The translations under genes and the position numbers were made by a program. Shown here one piece after another: positions 33,458 to 42,013 of a stretch of DNA of 64,000 nt (the stretch's first letter is position 1; every line of letters begins with the position of its first letter). Source of the stretch: JBMTVN01 sp046047235 (GTDB taxonomy: Bacteria > Verrucomicrobiota > Verrucomicrobiia > Limisphaerales > JAHDYP01). Location: the NCBI GenBank assembly GCA_046047235.1, contig JBJOII010000007.1, positions 1 to 64,000 of the forward strand, in the 5' to 3' direction. Below the pieces are notes generated by a model that was not told the DNA's origin, searched no databases, and worked only from the letters and a program-made list of their open reading frames with translations.

Positions 33458-34411
33458 ATGAAACACTCCCGTCGCACTTTCCTCTCGGCCGCCGCAACCA
33501 GCGCAGCCGCCCTCGCCGTCCAACCGGGCCGAACCCTCGCCGCCACACCCTCTCCCACCCCCATCAAGTTCGCCGTCGCCTCCTACTCCTACTGGCACTT
33601 CCGCACTGAACGCGTCACCATCGAAACTGTCATCGACCGCGTCGCAAACCTCGGTGTCGAAGGCGTGGATATCCTCCACCGCCAAATGGATATCCCCGAA
33701 AAAGAACCCCTCACCGCCAGCCATCGCTCCTACCTCCAAAACCTCAAACGCCACGCCTTCCGTAAAGGCACCGACCTTGTTTGCCTCTCCATCCACCAGG
33801 ACTTCGTCGACGCCGACCCCGCCTACCGGCGCACGCAAGTGGAACACACTCTCAAATGCATCGAAATCGCCTACGCTCTCGGCATCCCCTGCATCCGGCT
33901 GAACTCCGGACGCTGGAACACAATCGAGTCCTTTGACGATCTCATGGCCGCCCGCGGCGTGGAACCCATCCTCCCGGGCCACACCGAAGACGACGGCTTC
34001 AAGTGGTGCATCGACTGCATCGAACAATGCCTCCCCAAAGCCGCCGAATGCGGAGTCACGCTCGCACTGGAAAACCACTGGGGCCTCACCCGCTCGCCCG
34101 AAGGACTCCTGCGCATCGCCAATGCCATCCAGTCCCCCTGGCTCGGCGTGCTCGCCGATACCGGCAACTTCCTCGAAAATCCCTACGATAAACTCGAGCA
34201 AATCGCCGCAAAAACGGTCTACCTCCAAGCCAAAACCTACCACGGCGGAGGCGAATGGTACACCCTCGACCTCGATTACCCCCGCATCGCTCAAATCTTC
34301 CGCAAAGCCGGCTACACCGGCTACGTCGGCCTCGAAATGGAAGGCAAGGAAGACCCCATGACCGCCGTCCCCAAAAGCATCGAAGTCCTCCGCAAAGCCT
34401 TCAACGGCTAA
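33458..34411 (+). CDS. Tat-exported sugar phosphate isomerase/epimerase (AP endonuclease 2-like TIM barrel)
   Basis: A 317-residue protein. The start at 33458 gives a twin-arginine-type signal (SRRTFLSAAATSAAALAV), which the upstream start at 33419 would bury. The mature part is a xylose-isomerase-like TIM barrel: KFAVASYSYWHF at strand 1, NLGVEGVDILH, CIRLNSGRW, VTLALENHWG (metal-binding Glu), GVLADTGNF and YVGLEMEGKEDP (second Glu). Members are exported by Tat in Verrucomicrobia and Planctomycetes and probably act on sugars released in the periplasm. It is followed 25 nt later by a phosphodiesterase-like gene. Confidence 0.87.
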   Translation: MKHSRRTFLSAAATSAAALAVQPGRTLAATPSPTPIKFAVASYSYWHFRTERVTIETVIDRVANLGVEGVDILHRQMDIPEKEPLTASHRSYLQNLKRHAFRKGTDLVCLSIHQDFVDADPAYRRTQVEHTLKCIEIAYALGIPCIRLNSGRWNTIESFDDLMAARGVEPILPGHTEDDGFKWCIDCIEQCLPKAAECGVTLALENHWGLTRSPEGLLRIANAIQSPWLGVLADTGNFLENPYDKLEQIAAKTVYLQAKTYHGGGEWYTLDLDYPRIAQIFRKAGYTGYVGLEMEGKEDPMTAVPKSIEVLRKAFNG

Positions 34412-34436
34412 GCTGAAACTTCCCTCTCAGCCCGTC

Positions 34437-35252
34437 ATGCAAAACTACATGCTCCGGTCCGCCGTCTGCGTGAGCCTGCTCTCGCTCGCGTTGACCGCAT
34501 CCCTAGCCACCGCGGCCGACCCCACACCGCTCTCCCAAGCCCACGCTCATAACGACTACGAACACGACCGCCCGCTCCTCGATGCCCTCGACCACGGCTT
34601 CTGCGGCGTCGAAGCCGATATCCACCTCGTTGAGGGCGCACTCCTCGTAGCCCATGACTCTGACCAAACCCGCGCCGACCGGACCCTCGAAAGTCTCTAC
34701 CTCGCCCCCCTCCGCGAACGCGTCCGAAATAACGGCGGCCGGGTCTATCCCAACGGCCCCACAGTCATCCTCCTCATCGACCTCAAGACTGAAGCGGCAG
34801 CAACCTACCTCACGCTGAAACCCTTGCTCGCCGGCTATAAGGATATCCTGACGGAATTCCAGCCCGGTAAAACCCTCACCAATGCGGTCACGGTCATCCT
34901 CTCCGGCAACCGGCCACGCGACCTGCTGGCCGCAGAATCCTCGCGCTACGCAGCCATGGACGGACGCATCCCCGACCTGAAATCCGACGCTTCCCCCCAA
35001 CTCATCCCCCTGGTCAGCGACAACTGGAACAACCACTTCCCCTGGCGAGGCGATGGCAATATGAGCACCGAAGACCAGACTCGACTCAAAGCCATGGTCC
35101 AAGCCGCCCACGCCCAAGGCCGAATCATCCGCTTCTGGGCCATCCCCGACCAACCCTCCGCCTGGAAACTCATGCAGGACGCCGGAGTCGATCTCATCAA
35201 CACTGACAACCTCAGCGGACTCCGGGACTTCCTGACCAGCAAGGGAAACTAG
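34437..35252 (+). CDS. secreted PI-PLC/GDPD-like phosphodiesterase (AIM6-like)
   Basis: A 271-residue exported protein with a clean signal peptide (SLLSLALTASLATAADP). The fold is a glycerophosphodiester/PI-specific phospholipase C-type TIM barrel: AHAHNDYEHDRPLLDALDHG with the catalytic His near the N-terminus, CGVEADIHLVEGALLVAHD with acidic metal ligands and a second His, VILLIDLKTEA, and the closing GRIIRFWAIPD...GVDLINTDNLSGLRDFL. It closely resembles the altered-inheritance-of-mitochondria 6 branch. The substrate is unknown; a phosphodiester or lipid head group is likely. It may share a transcript with the isomerase before it. Confidence 0.82.
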   Translation: MQNYMLRSAVCVSLLSLALTASLATAADPTPLSQAHAHNDYEHDRPLLDALDHGFCGVEADIHLVEGALLVAHDSDQTRADRTLESLYLAPLRERVRNNGGRVYPNGPTVILLIDLKTEAAATYLTLKPLLAGYKDILTEFQPGKTLTNAVTVILSGNRPRDLLAAESSRYAAMDGRIPDLKSDASPQLIPLVSDNWNNHFPWRGDGNMSTEDQTRLKAMVQAAHAQGRIIRFWAIPDQPSAWKLMQDAGVDLINTDNLSGLRDFLTSKGN

Positions 35253-35294
35253 CACCGCCCAGAAGTCCGGCCCACCCTCCGCAGCCAACCCTGC

Positions 35295-36179
35295 CTACGA
35301 GCCCGACTGGTGCAAATGGATGTCTCTCTGCGGAAACGGAATGGTGACTCCCTCAGCGTCAAAGGTCACCTTGACCTTCTCCGTGGTCTCAAACTTCACC
35401 GCCCAATAATCCGGGGACTTCACCCAGACCCGCAGCATGTAGTTCACACTGCTGTCCGCCAGCTCAGAAACCATCACCTGGGGCTTGGGCTCCTGTAAAA
35501 TGCGCGCATCAGCCGAAGCCAGCCGCTGCAGAATCTCCTTCACCTGCGCCACGCTGTCCCCATAACTCGCCCCAAAAATCAGATCCAATCGCCGCGTCGG
35601 CATCGCCGTAAAATTGGTGATGTTGTCCCCCGTAATCCTCGAGTTCGGAACAATCACTCTGCGGTTGTCAGGCGTCACCAGCACAGTGTTGAAAACCTGA
35701 ATCTCATCCACCACCCCCGCCGTCCCCCCAGCCTCCACATAATCCCCCTTCTTGAAAGGACGCAGCACAATCATGATGAAGCCCGAAGCAAAGTTGGATA
35801 ACGACCCCTGCAACGCCAAACCAATCGCCAACCCCGCCGCTCCCAGCACCGCCACAAATGAAGCGGTCGGCACATGCAGGTTCTGAATCGCTGCAATCAC
35901 CAAAAAGGTCAGCATCAAGGCATAGGCCAGGTTGCAGATAAAACCGCTCACCATCGGCTCCAGCTTCCGCTTCTCCATCAAACGCCGAATCCCCCCGGTC
36001 AACGCCCGCGCAACCCAACGCCCCACCACCAAAATCACGACCGACCCCAACAACCGCAAACCCCACTCAGTCCCATGGTCAACCAACCAGCTCGATGCTG
36101 TCGCAAATCTCTCCGATACATTCGGCACCGCGTTGGTCACCTGATTCATTACCGACTCCGTAGCACTCGCTGCTGCCAT
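35295..36179 (-). CDS. small-conductance mechanosensitive channel, MscS family
   Basis: A 294-residue inner-membrane protein with three hydrophobic helices. The pore helix region LGAAGLAIGLALQGSLSNFASGFIMIVLRPFKKGDYVE is the family hallmark (Gly/Ala-packed TM3), followed by the beta domain VVDEIQVFNTVLVTPDNRRVIVPNSRI and a mixed C-terminal domain that ends IPFPQRDIHL. The size is that of the minimal E. coli MscS. It protects against hypo-osmotic shock. It stands alone, convergent with the phosphodiesterase gene. Confidence 0.93.
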   Translation of the reverse strand: MAAASATESVMNQVTNAVPNVSERFATASSWLVDHGTEWGLRLLGSVVILVVGRWVARALTGGIRRLMEKRKLEPMVSGFICNLAYALMLTFLVIAAIQNLHVPTASFVAVLGAAGLAIGLALQGSLSNFASGFIMIVLRPFKKGDYVEAGGTAGVVDEIQVFNTVLVTPDNRRVIVPNSRITGDNITNFTAMPTRRLDLIFGASYGDSVAQVKEILQRLASADARILQEPKPQVMVSELADSSVNYMLRVWVKSPDYWAVKFETTEKVKVTFDAEGVTIPFPQRDIHLHQSGS

Positions 36180-36301
36180 ATCTCGTCCTTCCAGATTCGC
36201 TAAACCACTTCACCCGCCTACTCTCCGACAAACAACACGCCACCCGAGCCCAAGCCCGCCGTCAAGCCGGGAACTCACCCACCCCCAACCCCAAACCAAT
36301 A

Positions 36302-36356
36302 CCCCATCTCCCATCTCCCATATCCCATCTCCGATCTCCCATATCCCATCTCCCTG
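36302..36356. repeat. short tandem repeat of CCCATCTC/CCCATATC units
   Basis: Hexa- to heptameric units CCATCTC and CCATAT are arranged as a nearly perfect 21-bp direct duplication, reading up to the stop codon of the AIM24-like gene. The same unit reappears at 37207-37230 on the other side of that gene. The rest of the 177-bp gap before the mscS start has no recognisable feature. Confidence 0.7.
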
Positions 36357-37154
36357 TCAATTATCCCCATCCAACAACCGCCCCAGCCCGCCCAACACCG
36401 ACCCCTCCCCGCGTGCAGTCCCTCCAGCCTTCGGCGCAGCCGCGTAAATCCGGTCAGCCAAACGACTCAACGGCAGCGATTGCAGCCACACTCTCCCCGG
36501 CCCCCTCAAGGTCGCAAAAAACAAGCCTTCACCACCAAAAAACGCGGACTTAATCCCACCCACAAACTGAATGTCAAAATCCACCTGCTTCTGGAATGCC
36601 ACAATGCAACCCGTGTCCACCCTCAACGTTTCCCCCGGACCGAGCTCCCGCTCCCGAATGGCCCCTCCCGCGTGCAGAAACGCCCAGCCATCCCCCGTCA
36701 ACCGCTGCATGATAAAACCCTCCCCACCAAATAACCCCGCACCAATACGCTTGTTGAACGCAATCCCCACACTCACACCCTTCGCAGCCGCCAAAAAGGA
36801 GTCCTTCTGCGCGATCAGCTCCCCGCCCACCTCCGTCAAATGCACCGGAATAATCTTCCCCGGATACGGTGCACCAAAGGCCACCCGCTTCTTGCCAACA
36901 CCCCGATTCATAAACACCGTCATGAACAGCGACTCGCCAGTCAACAGCCGCTTCCCAGCCCCCAATAACGAACCCAAAAAACCCGAGTTCTGCTGCGACC
37001 CATCCCCAAAAATCGTCTGCATATCAATCCCGTCCTCCATATACATCATGCCCCCCGCCTCCGCGACCGCCGCCTCCTGCGGATCTAACTCAATCTCCAC
37101 AAACTGCATGTCGTCGCCGTGTATCTCGTAGTCCACCTCGTGCATGTTGCTCAT
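36357..37154 (-). CDS. AIM24/TIGR00266 family protein
   Basis: A 265-residue cytoplasmic protein of the AIM24 beta-prism family. Recognisable segments are VEIELDPQEAAVAEAGGMMYMEDGI near the start, ESLFMTVFMNRG, FGAPYPGKIIPVHL, GGEGFIMQRLTGDGWAFLHAGG and GGIKSAFFGGEGLFFATLRGPGRVWLQSLP. Bacterial members have no settled function; a yeast relative supports mitochondrial membrane architecture. The open frame extends upstream into repeat DNA; starts at 37154 or 37145 lead directly into the conserved part. The C-terminal tail is Gly-rich. Confidence 0.87.
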   Translation of the reverse strand: MSNMHEVDYEIHGDDMQFVEIELDPQEAAVAEAGGMMYMEDGIDMQTIFGDGSQQNSGFLGSLLGAGKRLLTGESLFMTVFMNRGVGKKRVAFGAPYPGKIIPVHLTEVGGELIAQKDSFLAAAKGVSVGIAFNKRIGAGLFGGEGFIMQRLTGDGWAFLHAGGAIRERELGPGETLRVDTGCIVAFQKQVDFDIQFVGGIKSAFFGGEGLFFATLRGPGRVWLQSLPLSRLADRIYAAAPKAGGTARGEGSVLGGLGRLLDGDN

Positions 37155-37297
37155 GCTTACCCGTATACCCAAAGCCGCGCAGCTTGACCAGCGGGTTTGC
37201 ACCCCCCCATCTCCCATCTCCCATCTCCCCCCCTCTGCGCGCAGCACTTTTCCCCCAGCTCCTAACTCCTAACGCCCGCGGGGGCGCATTCCACGCT

Positions 37298-37353
37298 CTC
37301 CTCTCTTCACTATCCCCTCTCCCTGCGTCTCGCTACCGCGCGACGCAAAAGCC
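37298..37353. repeat. dispersed pyrimidine-rich hairpin repeat, copy C
   Basis: The tract CGCTCTCCTCTCTTCACTAT and CCCTCTCCCTGCGT is followed by an imperfect hairpin (GCGTCTCGC against GCGCGACGC) and then AAAAGCCCC. It has the same order of elements as copies at 14280 and 16737, and continues directly into the heptamer array. It lies in the 341-bp gap between the AIM24-like start and the hydrolase gene, which is repeats throughout. Confidence 0.6.
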
Positions 37354-37448
37354 CCTCAGCCCTCAGCCCTCAGCCCTCAGCCCTCAGCCCTCAGCCCTCA
37401 GCCCTCGGCCCTTACCGCTTACCCCTTACCGCTTAGCGCTTACCGCGC
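37354..37448. repeat. heptamer minisatellite (CCTCAGC)n followed by CTTACCG-type units
   Basis: Seven perfect copies of CCTCAGC (37354-37402) and one variant CCTCGGC are followed by several CTTACCG/CTTACCCC/CTTAGCG units up to 37448, 47 nt before the start of the hydrolase gene. Similar CGCTTACCGCC sequence appears near 59556. The array may vary in copy number by slippage. Confidence 0.9.
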
Positions 37449-37495
37449 ATAATCAGGATTGAGCCCAAGCCCGTCGCTCCCTAGGATTCCGCCCC

Positions 37496-39934
37496 ATGAA
37501 ATTCCGAATCTGCCACGGCGCCCCCCGCCCCCGCCTGCACGCCGCCGCTGCCAGCTCCCTCCTCGCCCTCCTCTGCTGCCTCATTCCTTCCGCTCCAACC
37601 GCCGTCGCCCAACCCGCCGAACTCCCCTCCATCCCGGAAGCCACACCCCCAAAAATCGAAACTCTGACCGGAACAGTCCCCCTGGAGGAAACGGCCGACC
37701 TTTCCACCAAAATGATTGAGGGGATCGATGCCTTCCTCACCCAAATCACGGCAGAATCTGTCCCCGATCGTGCACGACTCTGGAAACGCGACTTCTCCTC
37801 GCGCAACGCATACGAACAGTCGGTCAACCCCAACCGCGATCACCTGAGACGCATCCTCGGAATCGTGGATGACCGGATCCCCAACCCCACACTCCAATAC
37901 ACCACCGCCGGCCCCCAAGTCCTCTCAGTCGCTGAAACCGATCGTATCACCGTCTACGAGGTCCGCTGGCCAACACTACCCGGCGTCAACGGCGAAGGCC
38001 TCCTCCTCCAACCCAAAGGAGGTGTCCTCGCCCGCATCATCGCAGTCCCCGATGCCGATCAGACCCCTGAAGGCATCAGCGGCCTCGTGCCCGATGTTGC
38101 CCCCGAAACCCAGTTCGCCCGCCGCCTCGCCGAAGCCGGCTGCCAAGTCCTCGTCCCTGCCATCATCAGCCGGGACGACCAATGGTCAGGCAGCGAAAAA
38201 ATCAACCGCTTCACCAACCAGCCCCACCGGGAATGGATCTATCGCCAAGCCTATGAAATGGGCCGCCACGTCATCGGATTCGAAGTCCAACGCCTCCTCG
38301 CCGCAGTCGATTGCCTCGAAGCCTTCGGCACAGCCGGCGCCATCTCCGGACAAAACCCTAAAATCGGTATCGCCGGCTACGGCGAGGGCGGCCTGCTCGC
38401 CTTCTATACCGCCGCCCTCGATACCCGCATCCAAGGCACTCTCGTCAGCGGCTACTTCCGCTCCCGCCAAAACCTCTGGGAAGAACCCATCTACCGTAAC
38501 GTCTTCGGACTGCTCTCGGAGTTCGGTGACGCCGAAATCGCCTCACTCATCGCCCCAAGAACGCTCGTGGTCGAACATAGCCGCGTCCCGGAGGTCGATG
38601 GCCCGCCCCCCGCACGCGAAGGCCGCCAAGGCGCCGCCCCCGGCAGAATCACCCAGCCTGACTTCAGCGAGGTGCAGGCTGAAATCCAACGCACAAAGGC
38701 CATCTTCCCCGCCGACCGTCCCTTCCCCCTCGGCTTCGTCTACGGCACCAATGGAAGCCCCGTCCTGGCAGGTAGCCAGCCCGCCCTCCAAAACCTGCTC
38801 GAAGCCCTCGGCGCCGATACCCAAAACCTCACGACACCCTCCGCCCAACGACTCATCGACGCACGCCCACGCTTCGATGTCTCACAACGCCAGAAACGCC
38901 TCGTCAATGAACTCGTCCAGTTCACCCAGCAACTCCTCCAAAACTCCGACCGCGCCCGCGATAGCTTCCTGTGGAGCCGGGTCAATGTCGACCGCCGCAC
39001 CGATTGGAACGCCGTCATCAAGGACTACCGACGCTACTTCCACGACGAGATCATCGGCCGCCTGCCCCCTCCATCCGTCGGCGCCAACCCCCGATCCCGC
39101 AAGGTCGAGCAAGGCTCCAAATGGAGCGCCTATGAACTCGTGCTCGATGTCTACCCCGGAGTCTATACCTGGGCGTACGTCGTCATCCCCGATGACCTCC
39201 GCTCCGGTGAACGCCGCCCCGTCGTCGTCTGCCAGCACGGCCTCGAAGGACTCCCCGAGGACATGATCGCCGGCCCCGGCGATAGCGGATACTCCGTCTA
39301 TAAAGGCCTCGCCGCCCGCCTGGCCGATCGCGGGTTCATCACGGTAGCACCCCATAACCCCTACCGTGGTGGCGACTCCTTCCGCGTCCTCCAGCGCAAG
39401 GCCAACCCGGTGAAAAAAACTCTCTTCTCCGTCATCACCGGCCAACACGAACGCCTCCTCCAGTGGCTCTCCGCCCAAACCTACATCGACCCCAAACGCA
39501 TCGCCTTCTATGGCCTCAGCTACGGTGGTAAAACCGCCATGCGCGTCCCCGCTCTCCTCGATGGCTACGCGCTGTCCATCTGCTCCGGCGACTTCAATGA
39601 GTGGATCTGGAAAAATGCCATCGTCGACTCCCCCTACAGCTACCTCTACACCGGAGAATATGAGATGCCCGAGTTCAACCTTGGCAATACCTTCAATTAC
39701 GCCGAAATGGCCGCCCTCATCGCCCCACGCCCCTTCATGGTCGAACGCGGGCACGATGACCCCGTCGCCCCCGACGAATGGGTCGCCCTCGAATACGCCA
39801 AAGTCCGACGCTTCTACGCCAAACTCGCCTACCCGGAACGCACCACCATCGACTTCTTCGACGGGGGCCACACAATCAATGGCGTCGGAACGTTCCAGTT
39901 CCTTTACCGACACCTCGACTTTACGCGGCGCTAA
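37496..39934 (+). CDS. secreted tandem alpha/beta-hydrolase (acetyl-xylan-esterase-like)
   Basis: An 812-residue exported protein with signal peptide (ASSLLALLCCLIPSAPTAVAQ). It holds two alpha/beta-hydrolase units. The second has an intact nucleophile elbow GLSYGG (Ser675), preceded by VVVCQHGLEGLPEDM and followed by IAPRPFMVERGHDD and FFDGGHTI, supplying Asp and His. The first (about residues 130-400) has the matching segment IGIAGYGEGGLLAF, where the serine of GxSxG is Gly296, so that unit should be inactive. Related proteins are acetyl-xylan esterases or carbohydrate esterases that deacetylate plant or algal polysaccharides. The substrate here is unknown. Confidence 0.82.
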   Translation: MKFRICHGAPRPRLHAAAASSLLALLCCLIPSAPTAVAQPAELPSIPEATPPKIETLTGTVPLEETADLSTKMIEGIDAFLTQITAESVPDRARLWKRDFSSRNAYEQSVNPNRDHLRRILGIVDDRIPNPTLQYTTAGPQVLSVAETDRITVYEVRWPTLPGVNGEGLLLQPKGGVLARIIAVPDADQTPEGISGLVPDVAPETQFARRLAEAGCQVLVPAIISRDDQWSGSEKINRFTNQPHREWIYRQAYEMGRHVIGFEVQRLLAAVDCLEAFGTAGAISGQNPKIGIAGYGEGGLLAFYTAALDTRIQGTLVSGYFRSRQNLWEEPIYRNVFGLLSEFGDAEIASLIAPRTLVVEHSRVPEVDGPPPAREGRQGAAPGRITQPDFSEVQAEIQRTKAIFPADRPFPLGFVYGTNGSPVLAGSQPALQNLLEALGADTQNLTTPSAQRLIDARPRFDVSQRQKRLVNELVQFTQQLLQNSDRARDSFLWSRVNVDRRTDWNAVIKDYRRYFHDEIIGRLPPPSVGANPRSRKVEQGSKWSAYELVLDVYPGVYTWAYVVIPDDLRSGERRPVVVCQHGLEGLPEDMIAGPGDSGYSVYKGLAARLADRGFITVAPHNPYRGGDSFRVLQRKANPVKKTLFSVITGQHERLLQWLSAQTYIDPKRIAFYGLSYGGKTAMRVPALLDGYALSICSGDFNEWIWKNAIVDSPYSYLYTGEYEMPEFNLGNTFNYAEMAALIAPRPFMVERGHDDPVAPDEWVALEYAKVRRFYAKLAYPERTTIDFFDGGHTINGVGTFQFLYRHLDFTRR

Positions 39935-39966
39935 TCTCGGTCATAATCCCCCACCAAACTATAACT

Positions 39967-40977
39967 ATGAATCTACTTGTCACCGGCGGCGCCGGCTTCA
40001 TCGGATCCAATCTCATTCAGCACATCATCGACCAGGACGCCATCACCCGCCTGATCAACCTGGATTGCCTCACCTACGCCGGCCACCCGGAAAACCTCGC
40101 CCCCATCCAAAACCACCCGAAATACGCCTTCGAACAAGTCGACATCCGCGACAAACAGGCCGTCGCCAATCTCGTGCGCCATCACCAGATCACCCATGTG
40201 ATGCACCTTGCCGCCGAATCCCACGTGGATCGATCCATCACCGGACCCGGCGACTTCATCAGTACCAACGTGGTCGGTACCTTCAACCTCCTCGAAGCCT
40301 GTCGCGATGCCTGGAAGGACTCCCCCGCCAATCATCGCTTCCATCACGTCTCCACAGACGAAGTCTACGGCAGCCTGGGCGCCACCGGCTACTTCACTGA
40401 AACCACCCCCTACGCGCCCAACTCCCCCTACTCAGCCAGTAAAGCCTCCAGCGATATGCTGGTCCGCGCCTACCACCACACCTACGGACTCCCCACGGTC
40501 ATCACCAATTGCTCCAATAACTACGGGCCCTACCAGTTCCCGGAAAAACTGATCCCCGTCGTCATCCAAAGCCTCCTGAACCGCAAAAATGTCCCCGTCT
40601 ATGGCGACGGCATGAACGTCCGGGACTGGCTCTACGTCCGCGATCACGCCGAGGCACTGTGGCAAGTGCTGAACCGCGGACAACTGGGCGAAACCTACAA
40701 CATCGGGGGGCACAACGAATGGGCCAATATCCGCATCGTCGAGCTGATCTGCGACCTCGTCGATGAACTCGCCCCGCAAGCCGGTGCCAACTCCCGACAA
40801 CTCATCTCCTTCGTCAAGGACCGCCCCGGCCACGACCGCCGCTACGCCATCGATGCCTCGAAAATTGAAAAGGAACTCGGCTGGACCCCAGCCTATACCT
40901 TCGAAAAGGGCATCCGGGAAACAGTAGCCTGGTACTTGAACAACCAGCCCTGGGTCCAGGCCGTCACGACTAAGTAG
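39967..40977 (+). CDS. rfbB: dTDP-glucose 4,6-dehydratase
   Basis: A 336-residue extended short-chain dehydrogenase. The frame opens earlier inside the hydrolase gene, but the ATG at 39967 begins directly at MNLLVTGGAGFIGSNLI, the NAD-binding GxxGxxG. Other family markers: HLAAESHVDRSI, STDEVYGSLG (Thr, Asp and Glu of the active site), YSASKASSDMLVRAYHHTYG (YxxxK) and NCSNNYGPYQFPEKLIP. It converts dTDP-glucose to dTDP-4-keto-6-deoxyglucose for rhamnose and other deoxysugars. The usual partners rfbA, rfbC and rfbD are not in the window. Confidence 0.93.
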   Translation: MNLLVTGGAGFIGSNLIQHIIDQDAITRLINLDCLTYAGHPENLAPIQNHPKYAFEQVDIRDKQAVANLVRHHQITHVMHLAAESHVDRSITGPGDFISTNVVGTFNLLEACRDAWKDSPANHRFHHVSTDEVYGSLGATGYFTETTPYAPNSPYSASKASSDMLVRAYHHTYGLPTVITNCSNNYGPYQFPEKLIPVVIQSLLNRKNVPVYGDGMNVRDWLYVRDHAEALWQVLNRGQLGETYNIGGHNEWANIRIVELICDLVDELAPQAGANSRQLISFVKDRPGHDRRYAIDASKIEKELGWTPAYTFEKGIRETVAWYLNNQPWVQAVTTK

Positions 40978-40983
40978 CAAAAG

Positions 40984-41913
40984 CTACCTCTCGCCCGTCG
41001 CCAAGAGTGTCTCCAAATGCGGAGGCTCCTCCTCCCGTGCCACCACGGTAATCTCCGCACACCTGAATCCGGCCGCCTCCAGCCATTGCTGCAAATCACT
41101 CTCGGCAAACCCCAGCCAGCGATCACCATAGCGCTCCCGGGCCTGCTGATACTGATGCTCCCGCAAATCCAGGACCATCACCTGCCCGCCTGCCCGCAGC
41201 AAACGATAAGCCGCGACCAACGCCTTCGCAGGATCCACGGCGTGATGCAGCGCCTGACTCAAAATCACCAAATCCATGCTCCCCGCCTCAATCGGTGGCT
41301 CCTCCAGATCACCCAGCCGGAACTCCAGATTCTTCAGCTTGTTCCGCTTCGCCTTCGCCGCCCCGTAAGCCACCATCTTGGGTGAGTTATCCACCGCCAC
41401 CACGCTCCGGCAACGCCTCGCCAAAAGCTCGCTCAATAACCCTTCACCACTCCCCAAATCCGCCACGTCCAACGCCGGCAATATGCGCAATAACAACTGC
41501 CCAAATGCCTGCCAAGACCGCCCCGGCCCATACACCCGGTCAAACCGGCCCGCAATCTGGTTGAAATACAACTGCGCCTGCTCCTCCCGTAAACCAACAA
41601 TCCGCTTCAAGTTCACCCGGTCCGAAGCACGCTCAGGCAACTCCTCAGCCCCCAATACCGCCCACCGCATCAATTCCTCGCCACGATCCCCCAAGCCCCC
41701 CCGAACTCCATAAAACGTCCGCTTCCCCTCCCTCCGTGACTGCAGCAAACCCGCCTCGGTCAATAACCCCAAATGGGTCGATATCCGGCTCTGCCCCAGC
41801 CGCGTAATCTCCTGCAGCTCCTGCACGGAAAGCTCCTCGCCCTCCAGCAACGCCAAGATGCGTAATCGCGTCGGATCCGCCAAAGCCCGGAATGTCCTCA
41901 ATACATCGCGCAT
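40984..41913 (-). CDS. ArsR-type HTH fused to SAM-dependent methyltransferase domain (SahR-like regulator)
   Basis: About 309 residues. An N-terminal winged helix (ALADPTRLRILALLEGEELSVQELQEITRLGQSRISTHLGLL) is joined to a class I methyltransferase fold, with the SAM-binding motif VADLGSGEGLLSELLA, AVDNSPKM and the LSQALHHAVDP segment. ArsR-methyltransferase fusions next to methionine-cycle genes are known as SahR in Proteobacteria, where S-adenosylhomocysteine binding controls DNA binding; the present gene is divergent from metK and ahcY, which supports the same role. The frame is open to 42012, but the ATG at 41913 starts at MRDVLRTF, just before the HTH, and leaves a 100-bp control region. 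Confidence 0.85.
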   Translation of the reverse strand: MRDVLRTFRALADPTRLRILALLEGEELSVQELQEITRLGQSRISTHLGLLTEAGLLQSRREGKRTFYGVRGGLGDRGEELMRWAVLGAEELPERASDRVNLKRIVGLREEQAQLYFNQIAGRFDRVYGPGRSWQAFGQLLLRILPALDVADLGSGEGLLSELLARRCRSVVAVDNSPKMVAYGAAKAKRNKLKNLEFRLGDLEEPPIEAGSMDLVILSQALHHAVDPAKALVAAYRLLRAGGQVMVLDLREHQYQQARERYGDRWLGFAESDLQQWLEAAGFRCAEITVVAREEEPPHLETLLATGER

Positions 41914-41935
41914 CTCAAAAACCTTCAAATACCAG

Positions 41936-41987
41936 TTGACGTTGCGGAAAGCGTTTATATCTTCCCATCCTGATACGTCAATATGAC
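41936..41987 (+). promoter_or_regulatory. candidate metK promoter with overlapping dyad operator
   Basis: TTGACG (41936-41941), 16 nt, then TATCTT (41958-41963) resemble -35 and -10 elements. Near the predicted start of transcription is the dyad GTCAATATGAC (41977-41987), a possible site for the divergent ArsR-methyltransferase regulator. The leader to the metK ATG is only about 40 nt, too short for a SAM riboswitch. Confidence 0.45.
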
Positions 41988-42013
41988 AGTTCAGCCAACT
42001 CCATACTCCCACT

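Noticed and set aside
37354..37409. Possible CRISPR array.
   Set aside because: Direct heptamers without spacers; no cas genes in the window.
41914..42013. SAM or SAH riboswitch ahead of metK or ahcY.
   Set aside because: The metK leader is about 40 nt after the candidate promoter and the metK-ahcY gap is 46 nt, both too short; no matching stem pattern was seen.
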